The notes beneath the pieces were generated by a model, which was given only the letters and a program-made list of their open reading frames with translations, had not been told where the DNA came from and ran no database searches. Shown in pieces: positions 1-9,778 of a DNA stretch of 64,000 nucleotides. The position numbers and the translations under genes were made by a program. The stretch is from Anoxybacteroides rupiense (GTDB lineage: Bacteria; Bacillota; Bacilli; Bacillales; Anoxybacillaceae). Every line of letters begins with the position of its first letter. Within the stretch, counting starts at the first letter, position 1. The stretch lies in the NCBI RefSeq assembly GCF_014196195.1, contig NZ_JACIDF010000004.1:331750-395749 (forward strand), given 5' to 3'.

Positions 1-583
<583 letters not shown>

Positions 584-1501
584 CTATCCTCTTTGCCGCT
601 CATATAACTTTAAATGATGATACACAGCTTTAAGCAACGGGGTAGTGATTTGATGCTGCTTCGCTAGTTGAAGCAAATATCCTTGCAAATGATCGACTTC
701 GACCATTTGCCCTTTTTCCATATCGCGCTGCATGGAAGATTTCATTTGCGGCGGCATGCTATTCATTTGCGCCCATTGTTTTTCCTCAATGCCGTCTTCA
801 ATTGGGGCCCCGTGCGCTCTCATAATGGCTCCGATTTCTTTCAATAAAGCTAAAAGAATTTCTTGCCCGTATTCTCCTGAGCACACCAGACCCATCGGAA
901 CACGGAATAATGTCGTCACACCAGACATCGCTGCAATAAATAAATATTTGTGCCACATATCAGTGACAATTTGTTCACTCAACTCAAATCGTGCATTGCA
1001 TGATGAAAACAGATCATCAAGTCTTTTCACCCGTTGGGTAATCTCACCTGACCATTCACCGAACTTGACAGTGTGAGTAGGACTTGATTGAATAATCGTT
1101 CCATCTTCTGCAAGGGTTGTTTCAATAAAACAAAGTCCTCCCAATACGTTCTCTTTTCCAAACTCCTGCCAAAGCAAGTCCATGTGCGCAATACCATTTA
1201 ATAGCGGTAAAATAAGCGTTCCTTCTCCTACATATGGCTTGACATCGCGAATGGCTTCAGGCAAATGATACGCTTTGTTAGAAAAAATGACAACATCAAA
1301 CGGTACTGCTTCCTCTGCGGCAACAAGCAGCTTGGGAGTTAGCTGTGCGTCACCATGGACACTGCGAATGACAAGCCCTCGTTTTTCTAATTGCTGTTTT
1401 CTTTTTTCGCGAACAAGAAACGTGACATCTACTCCTTTTTCCAGCAGACGACCGCCAAAATAACCGCCGACTGCTCCAGCCCCCACTACTAATATACGCA
1501 T
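584..1501 (-). CDS. panE: 2-dehydropantoate 2-reductase
   Basis: Ketopantoate reductase (ApbA/PanE family), 305 residues, the normal length. It reduces 2-dehydropantoate to pantoate with NADPH, a step toward pantothenate and coenzyme A. The N-terminus MRILVVGAGAVGGYFGG is the Rossmann nucleotide-binding loop (GxGxxG), and residues 170-300 fit the helical C-terminal domain of the family. The ATG follows AAGGAGG by a good distance. It stands alone, reading toward the glucosidase gene. Paralogues of this family act on other 2-oxo acids, so pantothenate synthesis is probable rather than certain. Confidence 0.88.
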   Translation of the reverse strand: MRILVVGAGAVGGYFGGRLLEKGVDVTFLVREKRKQQLEKRGLVIRSVHGDAQLTPKLLVAAEEAVPFDVVIFSNKAYHLPEAIRDVKPYVGEGTLILPLLNGIAHMDLLWQEFGKENVLGGLCFIETTLAEDGTIIQSSPTHTVKFGEWSGEITQRVKRLDDLFSSCNARFELSEQIVTDMWHKYLFIAAMSGVTTLFRVPMGLVCSGEYGQEILLALLKEIGAIMRAHGAPIEDGIEEKQWAQMNSMPPQMKSSMQRDMEKGQMVEVDHLQGYLLQLAKQHQITTPLLKAVYHHLKLYERQRG

Positions 1502-1631
1502 CTTTGATTCCTCCTTAGCAGATTGGATGAAACGTCCCTAAACCGACAATCCTTCACCGATAAAACAAAATAAAGGCTCCATAAAAAAATCCTATCATGT
1601 TCTCTGGCATTTCTAAACAGCAAAGAAAGAG

Positions 1632-1657
1632 AAAAGGGAGATCAGAATCCCCCTTTT
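1632..1657 (-). terminator. Terminator of the cstA-ybdD operon
   Basis: Hairpin directly after the ybdD stop: arms AAAGGG-A-GAT and ATC-C-CCCTTT, followed on the minus strand by TTTTCTCTTT. Confidence 0.65.
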
Positions 1658-1658
1658 T

Positions 1659-1862
1659 TCAGCAACACCGAGATACTTTTCCACCTTTGGCGTTATATCT
1701 TGCATCTTGTGCCTCGCAAAAAAACTCCTTTCGCGACTTAATCGGTTCTCCCGGGTGATGCGTTTTCATATGTTCAACATAACGTTCATAATTCGGCACC
1801 CCAACAAGCAAATCGAAAAATTGCCGCCGATATTTGATCATATTTGCTAGAAGCTTACGCAT
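1659..1862 (-). CDS. YbdD/YjiX family small protein (DUF466)
   Basis: Small protein of 67 residues, usually encoded next to cstA and thought to assist or regulate the CstA transporter. The sequence MRKLLANMIKYRRQFFDLL, the GVPNYERYVEHM segment and the PIKSRKEFF motif are typical of the family. The C-terminus is basic and ends with two cysteines. The start at 1862 is chosen because its ATG overlaps the cstA stop (ATGCGTAA), which suggests translational coupling. An upstream ATG in the same frame would lie well inside cstA. Confidence 0.85.
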   Translation of the reverse strand: MRKLLANMIKYRRQFFDLLVGVPNYERYVEHMKTHHPGEPIKSRKEFFCEAQDARYNAKGGKVSRCC

Positions 1863-3933
1863 AATGCTTAACCCCATTTCCATCATCCCGTGGAATATAA
1901 GGAGCTTCTTTAAGAGGTGTTGCTTTATTATTCAATACTTTAATCCAAATGTTAATCGACGAAATGAGCACAGCTAAAACGACGAGCATAAAAATGCCGC
2001 ATAACGCTGCATCTACATAATCATTCATAATAATTTGCCGCATTTGCGCTTCTGTCGTCGCTGGTGCTAAAATATTGCCTTCGTTTAGCGCATTTCTGAA
2101 TACTTTCGCATGTGATAAAAATCCAATTTTAGCATCCGGATGGAACAATTTTTGAAATCCAGCTGTCATCGTTACAACTAATAGCCACACTGTTGGCACT
2201 AACGTTACCCATGCGTATGCCTTTTTCCCCATCTTAAATAAAAGAGTCGTTCCTAATAAAAGGGCGATACCAGCAAGCATTTGGTTGGCAATACCAAACA
2301 GCGGCCATAATGTATTGATTCCGCCAAGCGGATCAATGACTCCTTGATAGAGGAAATATCCCCATCCGAGTACACATAAAGCCGTTGCAATAATATTGGC
2401 CGGCAATGAATCGGTTTTAGCAAATGGTTTATAAAAATGTCCGATAATATCTTGAATCATGAAGCGGCCAACACGCGTTCCCGCATCAATCGTCGTTAAA
2501 ATAAATAGCGCTTCAAATAAAATCGCAAAATGGTACCAAAAAGCCATAAATGCTTTTCCACCAATCACTTTTGAAAGGATCACTGCCATCCCAATAGCCA
2601 AAGTCGGTGCACCGCCTGTACGCGATAAAATCGTTTGCTCCCCTACATCTTTGGCCAACTCTGTCAATGCGTCTGGGGTAACGACAAATCCCCAAGATGA
2701 AACCGTTTGGGCAGCCTGGACTACATCTGTGCCAATAGCAGCTGCTGGACTATTAATCGCAAAATAAACCCCTGGTGTTAGCACGCATGCTGCGACAAGA
2801 GCCATTACCGCTACAAACGACTCCATAAGCATCGCCCCATATCCGATTGGGCGGGCATGACTTTCGAGTTCGATCATTTTTGGCGTCGTTCCGGAAGAAA
2901 CAAGAGCATGGAATCCAGAAACAGCTCCGCACGCAATGGTGATAAATAAAAATGGGAATAAATTTCCTGAAAATACAGGTCCTGTTCCATCCACGAATTT
3001 GGTCACAGCAGGCATTTGCAAATCAGGTACAACAACAAGAATACCAAGCGCTAGACCAACGATCGTTCCGATTTTAAGAAAAGTGCTTAAATAATCGCGC
3101 GGCGCTAGCAATAGCCATACAGGCAACGCCGAAGCCACAAATCCATAAGCAATCATTAAAAGAGCAATTGTCTCCCCTTTAAATGTAAACATATTGGCTA
3201 ATGTCGGATGTTCAGCCACATGCTGTCCCGCAATAAGGGAAACAATCAGCAGAACAAAACCGATCAATGAAGCTTCCCCTACGCGGCCTGGCCGCAGATA
3301 GCGCATGTAAATTCCCATAAAAATCGCAATCGGAATCGTTGCCGCAATGGTAAACATTCCCCACGGGCTTCCTACAAGCGCTTTCACAACCACCAACGCT
3401 AACACGGCTAATAAAATAATCATGATACCTAAAATCCCAAGCATAGCAACAAGCCCTGTGAAGGAGCCCATTTCTTCTTTAATCATTTCACCAAGTGACT
3501 TTCCGTTGCGGCGCATTGAAGCAAACAAAATGACAAAATCCTGTACCGCACCTGCTAGTACCACACCGACTACAATCCAAAGCGTGCCCGGCAAATATCC
3601 CATCTGTGATGCCAAAATAGGGCCAACAAGCGGGCCAGCTCCTGCAATAGCAGCAAAATGATGTCCGAATAACACCCATTTATTCGTCGGCACATAGTCT
3701 TTTCCATCATTCATCACTTCAGCTGGTGTTTTGCGATTATCATCCAGCTCAAATACTTTCTGCGCAATAAATTTGCTATAAAAACGATAAGCCACTGCAT
3801 ATACACACACCGCTGCCACAATGAGCCAAATCGCATTAATCGTTTCGCCGCGGTGCAGAGCCAATACCGCAAAGCCAATGGCTCCAATGATCGAAATCAA
3901 TCCCCAAATCACGATTGATTTAACCGCTTTCAA
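1855..3933 (-). CDS. cstA: Carbon starvation protein CstA, peptide/pyruvate transporter
   Basis: Integral membrane protein of 692 residues with many hydrophobic helices. The N-terminal CstA domain includes FGHHFAAIAGAGPLVGPILA near residue 90, the family's signature. CstA proteins import peptides or pyruvate, mostly when preferred carbon is short. The start ATG follows GGGGGAGAGG. The gene overlaps ybdD by 8 nt, forming a two-gene operon ending in a hairpin near 1640. Substrate (peptides or pyruvate) cannot be told from sequence alone. Confidence 0.93.
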   Translation of the reverse strand: MKAVKSIVIWGLISIIGAIGFAVLALHRGETINAIWLIVAAVCVYAVAYRFYSKFIAQKVFELDDNRKTPAEVMNDGKDYVPTNKWVLFGHHFAAIAGAGPLVGPILASQMGYLPGTLWIVVGVVLAGAVQDFVILFASMRRNGKSLGEMIKEEMGSFTGLVAMLGILGIMIILLAVLALVVVKALVGSPWGMFTIAATIPIAIFMGIYMRYLRPGRVGEASLIGFVLLIVSLIAGQHVAEHPTLANMFTFKGETIALLMIAYGFVASALPVWLLLAPRDYLSTFLKIGTIVGLALGILVVVPDLQMPAVTKFVDGTGPVFSGNLFPFLFITIACGAVSGFHALVSSGTTPKMIELESHARPIGYGAMLMESFVAVMALVAACVLTPGVYFAINSPAAAIGTDVVQAAQTVSSWGFVVTPDALTELAKDVGEQTILSRTGGAPTLAIGMAVILSKVIGGKAFMAFWYHFAILFEALFILTTIDAGTRVGRFMIQDIIGHFYKPFAKTDSLPANIIATALCVLGWGYFLYQGVIDPLGGINTLWPLFGIANQMLAGIALLLGTTLLFKMGKKAYAWVTLVPTVWLLVVTMTAGFQKLFHPDAKIGFLSHAKVFRNALNEGNILAPATTEAQMRQIIMNDYVDAALCGIFMLVVLAVLISSINIWIKVLNNKATPLKEAPYIPRDDGNGVKHYA

Positions 3934-4252
3934 AATCCTCTCCCCCTTTGCACTAAAAAATTATACTCTACTCACAGCGATTATACTAACTATTCTGAAA
4001 AGTTACCCAAATATTTTCTTAACATGAACAAAACTAGACATAACATGTCAAATTACACACCTAACATGCACCATTTTCAAATTCCCGATCTCAATAGGAA
4101 CAAAATGTATATTTTCAATAAAATGTAATTATATAAACTGTAAAAAGCGGAAATGATAAAAATAAGGCAGGGCTCTTTTTCTATATACGAGGCGATATAG
4201 GATATAGTCGATGATCAACAAATAAAATCCATTAGTAAAGGGTTAAGAAAAC
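3934..4252. other. Divergent intergenic region, cstA and 4.2-kb gene
   Basis: AT-rich stretch of 319 bases that must hold the cstA promoter (minus) and the promoter of the membrane-protein gene starting at 4253 (plus). I could not assign a confident -35/-10 pair or operator. Confidence 0.4.
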
Positions 4253-4714
4253 GTGAAAGCAATTGAACGGTTGTTATGGAGTATTGCTTTACCAGGATTC
4301 GGACAGCTTTTGAATCAAAAGTATTTCAAAGGAACCATCTTTATTTTATTAGAATTTATTGTAAACTCTCAATCCCGATTTAATGAAGCCATTCGCCTGA
4401 GCTTTTTGGGAAAAACAATCGAAGCAACCCAAGTCATTGATTTTCAATGGCTTATGTTTTATCCGTGTTTGTATTTTTTTGCAATGTGGGATGCTTATAA
4501 AGATGCTGACGGTGGTCGCTCTCCTTACGCTTTTCTTCCATTCGTTTTTTCAGCTTATTTTGTCACAGTTGGACTGATGTACTCTTCCCGCGTTACCATC
4601 TTCGGCATTTTTTTTGGACCAATTTGGCTGCCAATGCTCTCAGTTATTCCTGGTGTGCTCACCGGTTTACTGATTCGCTCGCTGCTTATTAAATTTCTCC
4701 CACTTCAAAAATAA
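4253..4714 (+). CDS. Conserved membrane protein of unknown function
   Basis: Protein of 153 residues with about four membrane segments. Not a family I can name with confidence. The opening IERLLWSIALPGFGQLLN resembles the start of small multi-TM proteins of the DUF5683/TM2-like type, where a GFGQ motif precedes the first helix. The start is GTG with a weak GGG-type ribosome site. It is a single gene with its own terminator, read toward the B12 riboswitch. Confidence 0.65.
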   Translation: MKAIERLLWSIALPGFGQLLNQKYFKGTIFILLEFIVNSQSRFNEAIRLSFLGKTIEATQVIDFQWLMFYPCLYFFAMWDAYKDADGGRSPYAFLPFVFSAYFVTVGLMYSSRVTIFGIFFGPIWLPMLSVIPGVLTGLLIRSLLIKFLPLQK

Positions 4715-4740
4715 ACGCGCCGATCGAGCGCGTTTTTTAT
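4714..4740 (+). terminator. Rho-independent terminator
   Basis: AACGCGC-cgatcga-GCGCGTT followed by six T, beginning inside the stop codon of the preceding gene. Confidence 0.88.
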
Positions 4741-4875
4741 TTTTCCACTTCAGAAATATTATAGTTGAATTTTCCATTGATTTATTATATGATGATACCA
4801 GTGCAACTAACAAACACAATATATTGTATCGAAGAATAAAAACAAAAACTATATATAGTAGAACAAACCACAAGT

Positions 4876-5046
4876 AAAGGTGTCCCTTAGGACTTAATAG
4901 GGAATCTGGTGTAAATCCAGAACTGCCCCCGCAACTGTATGTGCGGACGAAATGGAAGCTCCACTGTATACGAAAGCTTATACGGCGCGTATACGGGAAG
5001 GATCCAAAGTAGGAAGAAGCACAAGTCAGGAGACCTGCCTTGCTTG
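4876..5046 (+). promoter_or_regulatory. Cobalamin (adenosylcobalamin) riboswitch
   Basis: Leader RNA that binds a B12 coenzyme and switches off the downstream genes. The conserved blocks occur in order: GGTGTCCC, TTAATAGGGAATCTGGTG, AATCCAGAACTGCCCCCGCA, a CCACTG box, ACGGGAAGG, and the B12-box core AAGTCAGGAGACCTGCC. It lies between the 4714 terminator and the ribonucleotide reductase operon. A terminator at 5131-5159 forms the expression platform. Confidence 0.95.
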
Positions 5047-5130
5047 TTTCGTTTCACATTCTTCGGGGAGGGAGAAGATGAAGCGATGGTTTAAGAAGGG
5101 AAGTTTTATTCCTTTTTATACTATCGTTTC

Positions 5131-5159
5131 ATCCACTCAATCCGGAGTGGATTTTTTTA
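5131..5159 (+). terminator. Riboswitch-controlled terminator
   Basis: ATCCACTC-aatccg-GAGTGGAT followed by TTTTTTAT, lying between the B12 riboswitch and the reductase start. Its position implies transcription attenuation when B12 is plentiful. Confidence 0.88.
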
Positions 5160-5181
5160 TTGGAAAGAGGAGGAGCCGATA

Positions 5182-7422
5182 ATGACGTTTACTTTTCAAA
5201 CCGTTTCTCAAGAAGAATTGATTGCCTGGATTCATGATCTTACAAATGAATTTCCTCATCTAGACACATCCGAATATATCAAGCGTGTGCTTCGCATGAT
5301 TCAAAACAAAGACACTGCGTCCTTCGAACAAATGGCAAATGATTGCATTCTTGAGGGACTTTCATATATTAGCGAAGCAGAACCAGACTGGACCTTTGTT
5401 TGCGCCCGCATTTATTTACAGAAGCTTTATCACGAAGCAGCTCAAAATCGCGGTTATCATCCAAAAGAACGCTACGGTGATTTTTACGAGCTGGTCGCTT
5501 CTCTCGTTTCCAAGGGAGTTTACAACCATTCTTTGCTTGATGATTATGAAAAAGAAGAAATTAAAGAGATTGGAGCGATCATCAATCCAGAAAAAGACAA
5601 GCTATTTACCTATATCGGTCTCCGCACGCTTGCAGATCGCTATCTTGCCCGTGATTATGAAAGAAATTTATATGAACTGCCGCAAGAGCGCTTTCTCATC
5701 ATCGCGATGACATTGATGGCCAAAGAGCCAAAAACGCAGCGACTTGCCTTTATCCGAGAAGCATACTGGGCATTAAGCAATTTATATATGACGGTTGCCA
5801 CTCCGACTTTAGCCAATGCAGGAAAAAACTATGGTCAGCTATCAAGCTGCTTTATCGATACGATTGATGACAGCCTGCAAGGTATTTACGACAGCAATAC
5901 CGATATTGCTAACCTTTCCAAGGCAGGGGGCGGCATTGGCGTCTATCTCGGAAAGATTCGCAGCCGCGGCAGCGATATTAAAGGATTTAAAGGGATTTCA
6001 TCCGGCGTGATTCCATGGATGAAGCAATTGAATAACACCGCTGTCAGCGTCGATCAGCTTGGCCAAAGAAAAGGAGCCATCTCTGTCTACTTAGACGTGT
6101 GGCATAAAGATATTTTTGCTTTTTTAGATGCCAAATTAAACAATGGCGATGAACGGATGAGGACACACGATTTATTCACAGGCGTTTGCATCCCTGATTT
6201 ATTTATGGAGCAAGTAGAAAAACGCGGAGATTGGTATTTATTTGATCCACACGAAATACGACAAATCATGGGATTCAGTCTAGAAGACTTTTATGATGAA
6301 GAAAAAGGGGACGGCAGTTTTCGTCAAAAATATTGGGAATGCGTTCAAGAAAAGCGCCTTTCAAAAGAGAGAGTTCCAGCTATTGAAATTATGAAAAGCA
6401 TTATGCGCAGCCAGCTAGAATCAGGCACACCATTTATGTTTTATCGCGATGAAGTGAATCGAAAAAATCCGAACTCACATCTCGGCATGATTTATTGTAG
6501 CAACCTTTGCACTGAAATTGCCCAAAATCAAAGCCCGACCGTGATGGAAAAACAATATGTAAAAGATGGGAAAATCATCATTGAAAAAATCCCTGGCGAT
6601 TTTGTCGTCTGCAACCTATCATCGATCAATTTAGCTAAAGCCGTTATGGACGATGTGCTTGAACGGCTCGTCCCTATTCAAATGCGCATGCTTGATAACG
6701 TGATTGACTTAAACCAAATCCCTGTTTTGCAGGCACAGTTGACAAATCAAAAATATCGGGCTGTCGGACTAGGCACATTTGGATGGCATCATTTGCTCGC
6801 TTTAAAAGGCATTCGCTGGGAATCAGAAGAGGCCGTTTATTATGCGGACGAGCTTTATGAACAAATTGCTTATCTCACTATTCAAGCAAGCATGGAGCTT
6901 GCTCAAGAAAAAGGCAGTTACCCAGCGTTTTCTGGATCTGATTGGCAGACAGGGGCCTATTTCGATAAACGTGGCTACAACACTTCCAAATGGATTCATC
7001 TGAAAGAAAACGTAGCTAAACATGGAATGCGCAACGGCTATGTGATGGCGATTGCTCCCAATGCTTCGACATCGATTATTGCCGGCAGTACCGCCAGCAT
7101 TGATCCGATCTTTTTGAAGATGTATGCCGAAGAAAAAAAAGATTATAAGATTCCAGTTACAGCGCCAGACTTAAACGAAAAAACAACTTGGTACTATAAA
7201 TCAGCCTATCATATTGACCAGTATTGGAGCATTCAACAAAACGCGATGCGACAGCGCCATATTGACCAATCCATCTCATTCAATTTTTACGTAATGAACA
7301 CCATTAAAGCAAAGGATTTATTAGCCCTTCATCTTGCCGCTTGGAAATCCGGTTTAAAAACAACCTATTATGTTCGTTCAACATCAAGCAACATTGAAGA
7401 ATGTGAATCATGCGCAAGTTAA
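5182..7422 (+). CDS. nrdA: Ribonucleoside-diphosphate reductase, alpha subunit (class I)
   Basis: Catalytic subunit of the oxygen-dependent ribonucleotide reductase, 746 residues. It turns NDPs into dNDPs for DNA synthesis. Active-site residues are in place: C223 (SSC) and C477 (VCNLSS) as the redox pair, N441-C443-E445 (NLCTE) around the thiyl radical, Y729-Y730 for radical transfer, and a C-terminal CESC pair for re-reduction. The N-terminal domain starts almost at once, so an ATP-cone activity domain appears to be absent. The ATG follows GAGGAGG. It is the first gene after the B12 riboswitch and is followed by the beta subunit. Whether it is subclass Ia or Ib is not settled; no nrdI is adjacent. 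Confidence 0.95.
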   Translation: MTFTFQTVSQEELIAWIHDLTNEFPHLDTSEYIKRVLRMIQNKDTASFEQMANDCILEGLSYISEAEPDWTFVCARIYLQKLYHEAAQNRGYHPKERYGDFYELVASLVSKGVYNHSLLDDYEKEEIKEIGAIINPEKDKLFTYIGLRTLADRYLARDYERNLYELPQERFLIIAMTLMAKEPKTQRLAFIREAYWALSNLYMTVATPTLANAGKNYGQLSSCFIDTIDDSLQGIYDSNTDIANLSKAGGGIGVYLGKIRSRGSDIKGFKGISSGVIPWMKQLNNTAVSVDQLGQRKGAISVYLDVWHKDIFAFLDAKLNNGDERMRTHDLFTGVCIPDLFMEQVEKRGDWYLFDPHEIRQIMGFSLEDFYDEEKGDGSFRQKYWECVQEKRLSKERVPAIEIMKSIMRSQLESGTPFMFYRDEVNRKNPNSHLGMIYCSNLCTEIAQNQSPTVMEKQYVKDGKIIIEKIPGDFVVCNLSSINLAKAVMDDVLERLVPIQMRMLDNVIDLNQIPVLQAQLTNQKYRAVGLGTFGWHHLLALKGIRWESEEAVYYADELYEQIAYLTIQASMELAQEKGSYPAFSGSDWQTGAYFDKRGYNTSKWIHLKENVAKHGMRNGYVMAIAPNASTSIIAGSTASIDPIFLKMYAEEKKDYKIPVTAPDLNEKTTWYYKSAYHIDQYWSIQQNAMRQRHIDQSISFNFYVMNTIKAKDLLALHLAAWKSGLKTTYYVRSTSSNIEECESCAS

Positions 7423-7439
7423 TATAAGGAGGAGTTATG

Positions 7440-8480
7440 ATGACATCTGCTTTAACGAAACGAATCATTATGGACCCTGAAGCGCCCAACCGTTCCACGC
7501 GAATCATCAACGGACGATGCTCGAATGTGCTCAATTGGGACGATATTGCCTATCCTTGGGCATATGCTAAATATAAACGAATGCTCGCCAATTTTTGGAC
7601 ACCATTTGAAATTAATATGTCCCAAGATGTCAAGCAATTTCCATTATTAACCGCACGTGAACAGGATGCTTTTTTAAAAATTATCGGCCTGCTAGCCTTA
7701 CTTGACAGCATCCAAACAGATTATGCAGGAAAGGTTGCTGATTACATTACCGACTCAAGCATCAACGCGCTGATGATCATGCTGGCTCAACAGGAGGTCA
7801 TTCATAATCATTCTTATTCTTACGTACTTTCTAGCCTCGTTCCAAAACAAAAGCAAGATGAGGTATTTGAATTTTGGCGAAATGAGCCTATATTGCGGAA
7901 AAGAAACGATTTTGTCACAAACGGATATAAAGAATTTGCCGAGCAGCCAAATGTAGAAAATTTATTAAAATCCATTGTCTATGATGTCATTTTAGAAGGC
8001 TTATTCTTCTATTCCGGCTTTGCTTTCTTTTATAACTTGGCACGCAATCAAAAAATGGTGGCCACAAGCACTATGATTAATTATATTAATCGCGATGAAC
8101 ATATCCATGTCGACTTATTCGCAAAAATATTCCAAGAGGTTCTGCGCGAATATCCAGAATATCGGACAGATGACTTAGCGGCATTTGTTCAGCAAACCTT
8201 TATTCAAGCGGCCGAATTAGAAATCGAATGGGCGAGCTTCATGATCGGCCATGATATTGAAGGCATTCATCTTGAGGATTTACATGATTACATTAAATTT
8301 TATGCGAATGTCCGCTGCCACCAGCTTGGCTTCGAGCGTCCATTTGAAGGCTATCGGACAAATCCGCTCCGCTGGATTAAAGCCTATGAAGAAGTAGATC
8401 TAGGCAAATCCGACTTTTTTGAACAAAAATCGCGACAATATACAAAAGTGAATGTCGATAATGGCTTCGATGAGCTCTAA
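7440..8480 (+). CDS. nrdB: Ribonucleoside-diphosphate reductase, beta subunit (class I)
   Basis: Radical-generating subunit, about 346 residues. It houses a dimetal centre and a tyrosyl radical. Numbering from the upstream ATG at 7437, the ligands fit D90, E120, H123, E187, E221 and H224. Y127 lies seven residues after E120, as the radical tyrosine does in E. coli NrdB. Two ATGs are in tandem; the second (7440) is better placed relative to AAGGAGGAG. The gene lies 17 nt after the alpha subunit, so both share the B12-controlled transcript. Since the radical tyrosine is present, this is not a tyrosine-less class Ic enzyme. Confidence 0.95.
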   Translation: MTSALTKRIIMDPEAPNRSTRIINGRCSNVLNWDDIAYPWAYAKYKRMLANFWTPFEINMSQDVKQFPLLTAREQDAFLKIIGLLALLDSIQTDYAGKVADYITDSSINALMIMLAQQEVIHNHSYSYVLSSLVPKQKQDEVFEFWRNEPILRKRNDFVTNGYKEFAEQPNVENLLKSIVYDVILEGLFFYSGFAFFYNLARNQKMVATSTMINYINRDEHIHVDLFAKIFQEVLREYPEYRTDDLAAFVQQTFIQAAELEIEWASFMIGHDIEGIHLEDLHDYIKFYANVRCHQLGFERPFEGYRTNPLRWIKAYEEVDLGKSDFFEQKSRQYTKVNVDNGFDEL

Positions 8481-8685
8481 CAAAGCATCCGCCAATCATT
8501 CATGGCCGATGAGCCGGCAAACAAAATCCATTAAACATCCCGTCATTTCTATTTCTGCATCAGAAGGACTGAAAAACGCTTGGCAGACAAGAAACACAGC
8601 CGAACGCAAACACAAATCAAACCAAGGCGTTCACGAATAGACAAATAAAGCCTCCCTGCCGGATAAAAGCGTTTCGGCAACAGTC

Positions 8686-8716
8686 TAAAGCCGCCAATCA
8701 TTGATTGGCGGCTTTA
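8686..8716. terminator. Palindrome between convergent genes
   Basis: Perfect 15-bp arms (TAAAGCCGCCAATCA and its complement) with a 1-nt centre, between the nrdB-like gene and the convergent terC-family gene, whose last codons lie inside it. No long T run follows on either strand, so its strength as a terminator is uncertain. Confidence 0.5.
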
Positions 8717-9387
8717 GCTTCCCCTTTATTATTTTCTTTTCCCTTTTTGATCATGCCAGCGCAAACGACTCCAGCAACGACAAGCAGCTCAAAACCATAT
8801 TTAATCACAGGATTAGCAAAGTATCCTTTTAAAAACGGCTCATCAACAATCATCTTTGAAGCGGTCCACGCAAGAATGGCACCACCGATTGTAATAATGA
8901 TTGGAAAACGCTCCACCCATTTCAAAATAAGGGTACTGCCCCACACAACGACTGGAACCGAAATGAGCAATCCCAAAACGACTAATAAAAAGCTACCATG
9001 CGCAGCTCCTGCTACTGCTAATACGTTGTCTAAACCCATTAACGCATCAGCGATAATAATGGTTCGAATCGCCTCCCACATGCTTTTCCCTGCCTGTACT
9101 TCATGCCCTTTTTCTTCCACCAATAGCTTATAGGCAATCCAGATGAGTAAAACTCCACCGACTAGCAGCAAACCTGGAATTTTTAATAACCATACAACAG
9201 CCAGGGTTGCCACGGCGCGAATGACAATCGCTCCAACCGTCCCCCATAGAATCGTTTGCTTTTGTTGCTGTTTTGGCAAATTGCGTGCCGCCAGCCCGAT
9301 TACAATCGCATTATCTCCAGCTAATACTAAGTCGATAATGATAATAGATAAAAGAGCGGACCAAAACTCCATTGAAAATAACTCCAT
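8698..9387 (-). CDS. TerC/YjbE-family membrane protein, probable Mn2+ exporter
   Basis: Integral membrane protein of 229 residues with about seven hydrophobic helices. The acidic motifs DLVLAGDNAIVIG near residue 20 and ADALMGLDNVLAVAGA near residue 115 are the family's metal-site signatures. TerC-family proteins YceF and YkoY export manganese and help load secreted enzymes. It is the second gene after a manganese riboswitch, which supports manganese as substrate. The start has GGAGG upstream. The C-terminus is charged and lies within the terminal palindrome. Confidence 0.9.
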   Translation of the reverse strand: MELFSMEFWSALLSIIIIDLVLAGDNAIVIGLAARNLPKQQQKQTILWGTVGAIVIRAVATLAVVWLLKIPGLLLVGGVLLIWIAYKLLVEEKGHEVQAGKSMWEAIRTIIIADALMGLDNVLAVAGAAHGSFLLVVLGLLISVPVVVWGSTLILKWVERFPIIITIGGAILAWTASKMIVDEPFLKGYFANPVIKYGFELLVVAGVVCAGMIKKGKENNKGEAKAANQ

Positions 9388-9406
9388 TTAGCATTTCCTC
9401 CTTCCA

Positions 9407-9679
9407 TTACACTCCGTATTTACGCTTTAAGTGATGTGGCGATGCTTCTATCATTTTCTGCAAAATCCACATAAAAATTGCCACATCATCAAAAATACCA
9501 AAAATACCTAACCAATCAGGGAGCAGATCAAACGGAAAAACAAAGTAGGCAAATATGATCAGCACATATGTCATCTTTTTAGAAAGCGGTATTTCATGAG
9601 AACAAAAAAATCCAACTAAAAATGGGATCAAGCGATAAGTGTGAAAAAGCAATCTCGCTTTTTTCCAGGCTTTTCTCAT
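9407..9679 (-). CDS. DUF1232 (YkvA-type) membrane protein
   Basis: Small membrane protein of 90 residues. The core YFVFPFDLLPDWLGIFGIFDD is the DUF1232 signature, with an aspartate-rich turn between two helices. The function of the family is unknown. The start at 9679 is preferred because GGAGG sits 7-8 nt upstream; longer versions would run into the riboswitch terminator. It is the first gene after the manganese riboswitch and precedes the TerC-family gene, so a role in Mn2+ handling is inferred. Confidence 0.82.
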   Translation of the reverse strand: MRKAWKKARLLFHTYRLIPFLVGFFCSHEIPLSKKMTYVLIIFAYFVFPFDLLPDWLGIFGIFDDVAIFMWILQKMIEASPHHLKRKYGV

Positions 9680-9704
9680 TCTCTTCCTCCTTTCTTCATG
9701 TAAT

Positions 9705-9738
9705 GAAAAAAGACCTTTACCGTTATGGTAAAGGCCTT
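9705..9738 (-). terminator. Attenuator terminator of the Mn riboswitch
   Basis: Minus-strand hairpin AGGCCTTTACC-ataac-GGTAAAGGTCT followed by TTTTTTC, lying between the aptamer and the DUF1232 start. Confidence 0.8.
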
Positions 9739-9748
9739 CTATCAAAAC

Positions 9749-9778
9749 AGACCTTTACCATCGTTCGGTAAAGGTCTT
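9749..9778 (-). promoter_or_regulatory. First hairpin of the Mn riboswitch expression platform
   Basis: AAGACCTTTACC-gaacgat-GGTAAAGGTCT followed by GTTTTG. Its arms are nearly identical to those of the terminator at 9705-9738, so the two hairpins can exchange strands. Confidence 0.7.

Noticed and set aside
4952..5182. 76-codon open frame over the riboswitch
   Set aside because: It runs through the conserved B12 aptamer and its terminator, which explain the sequence fully.
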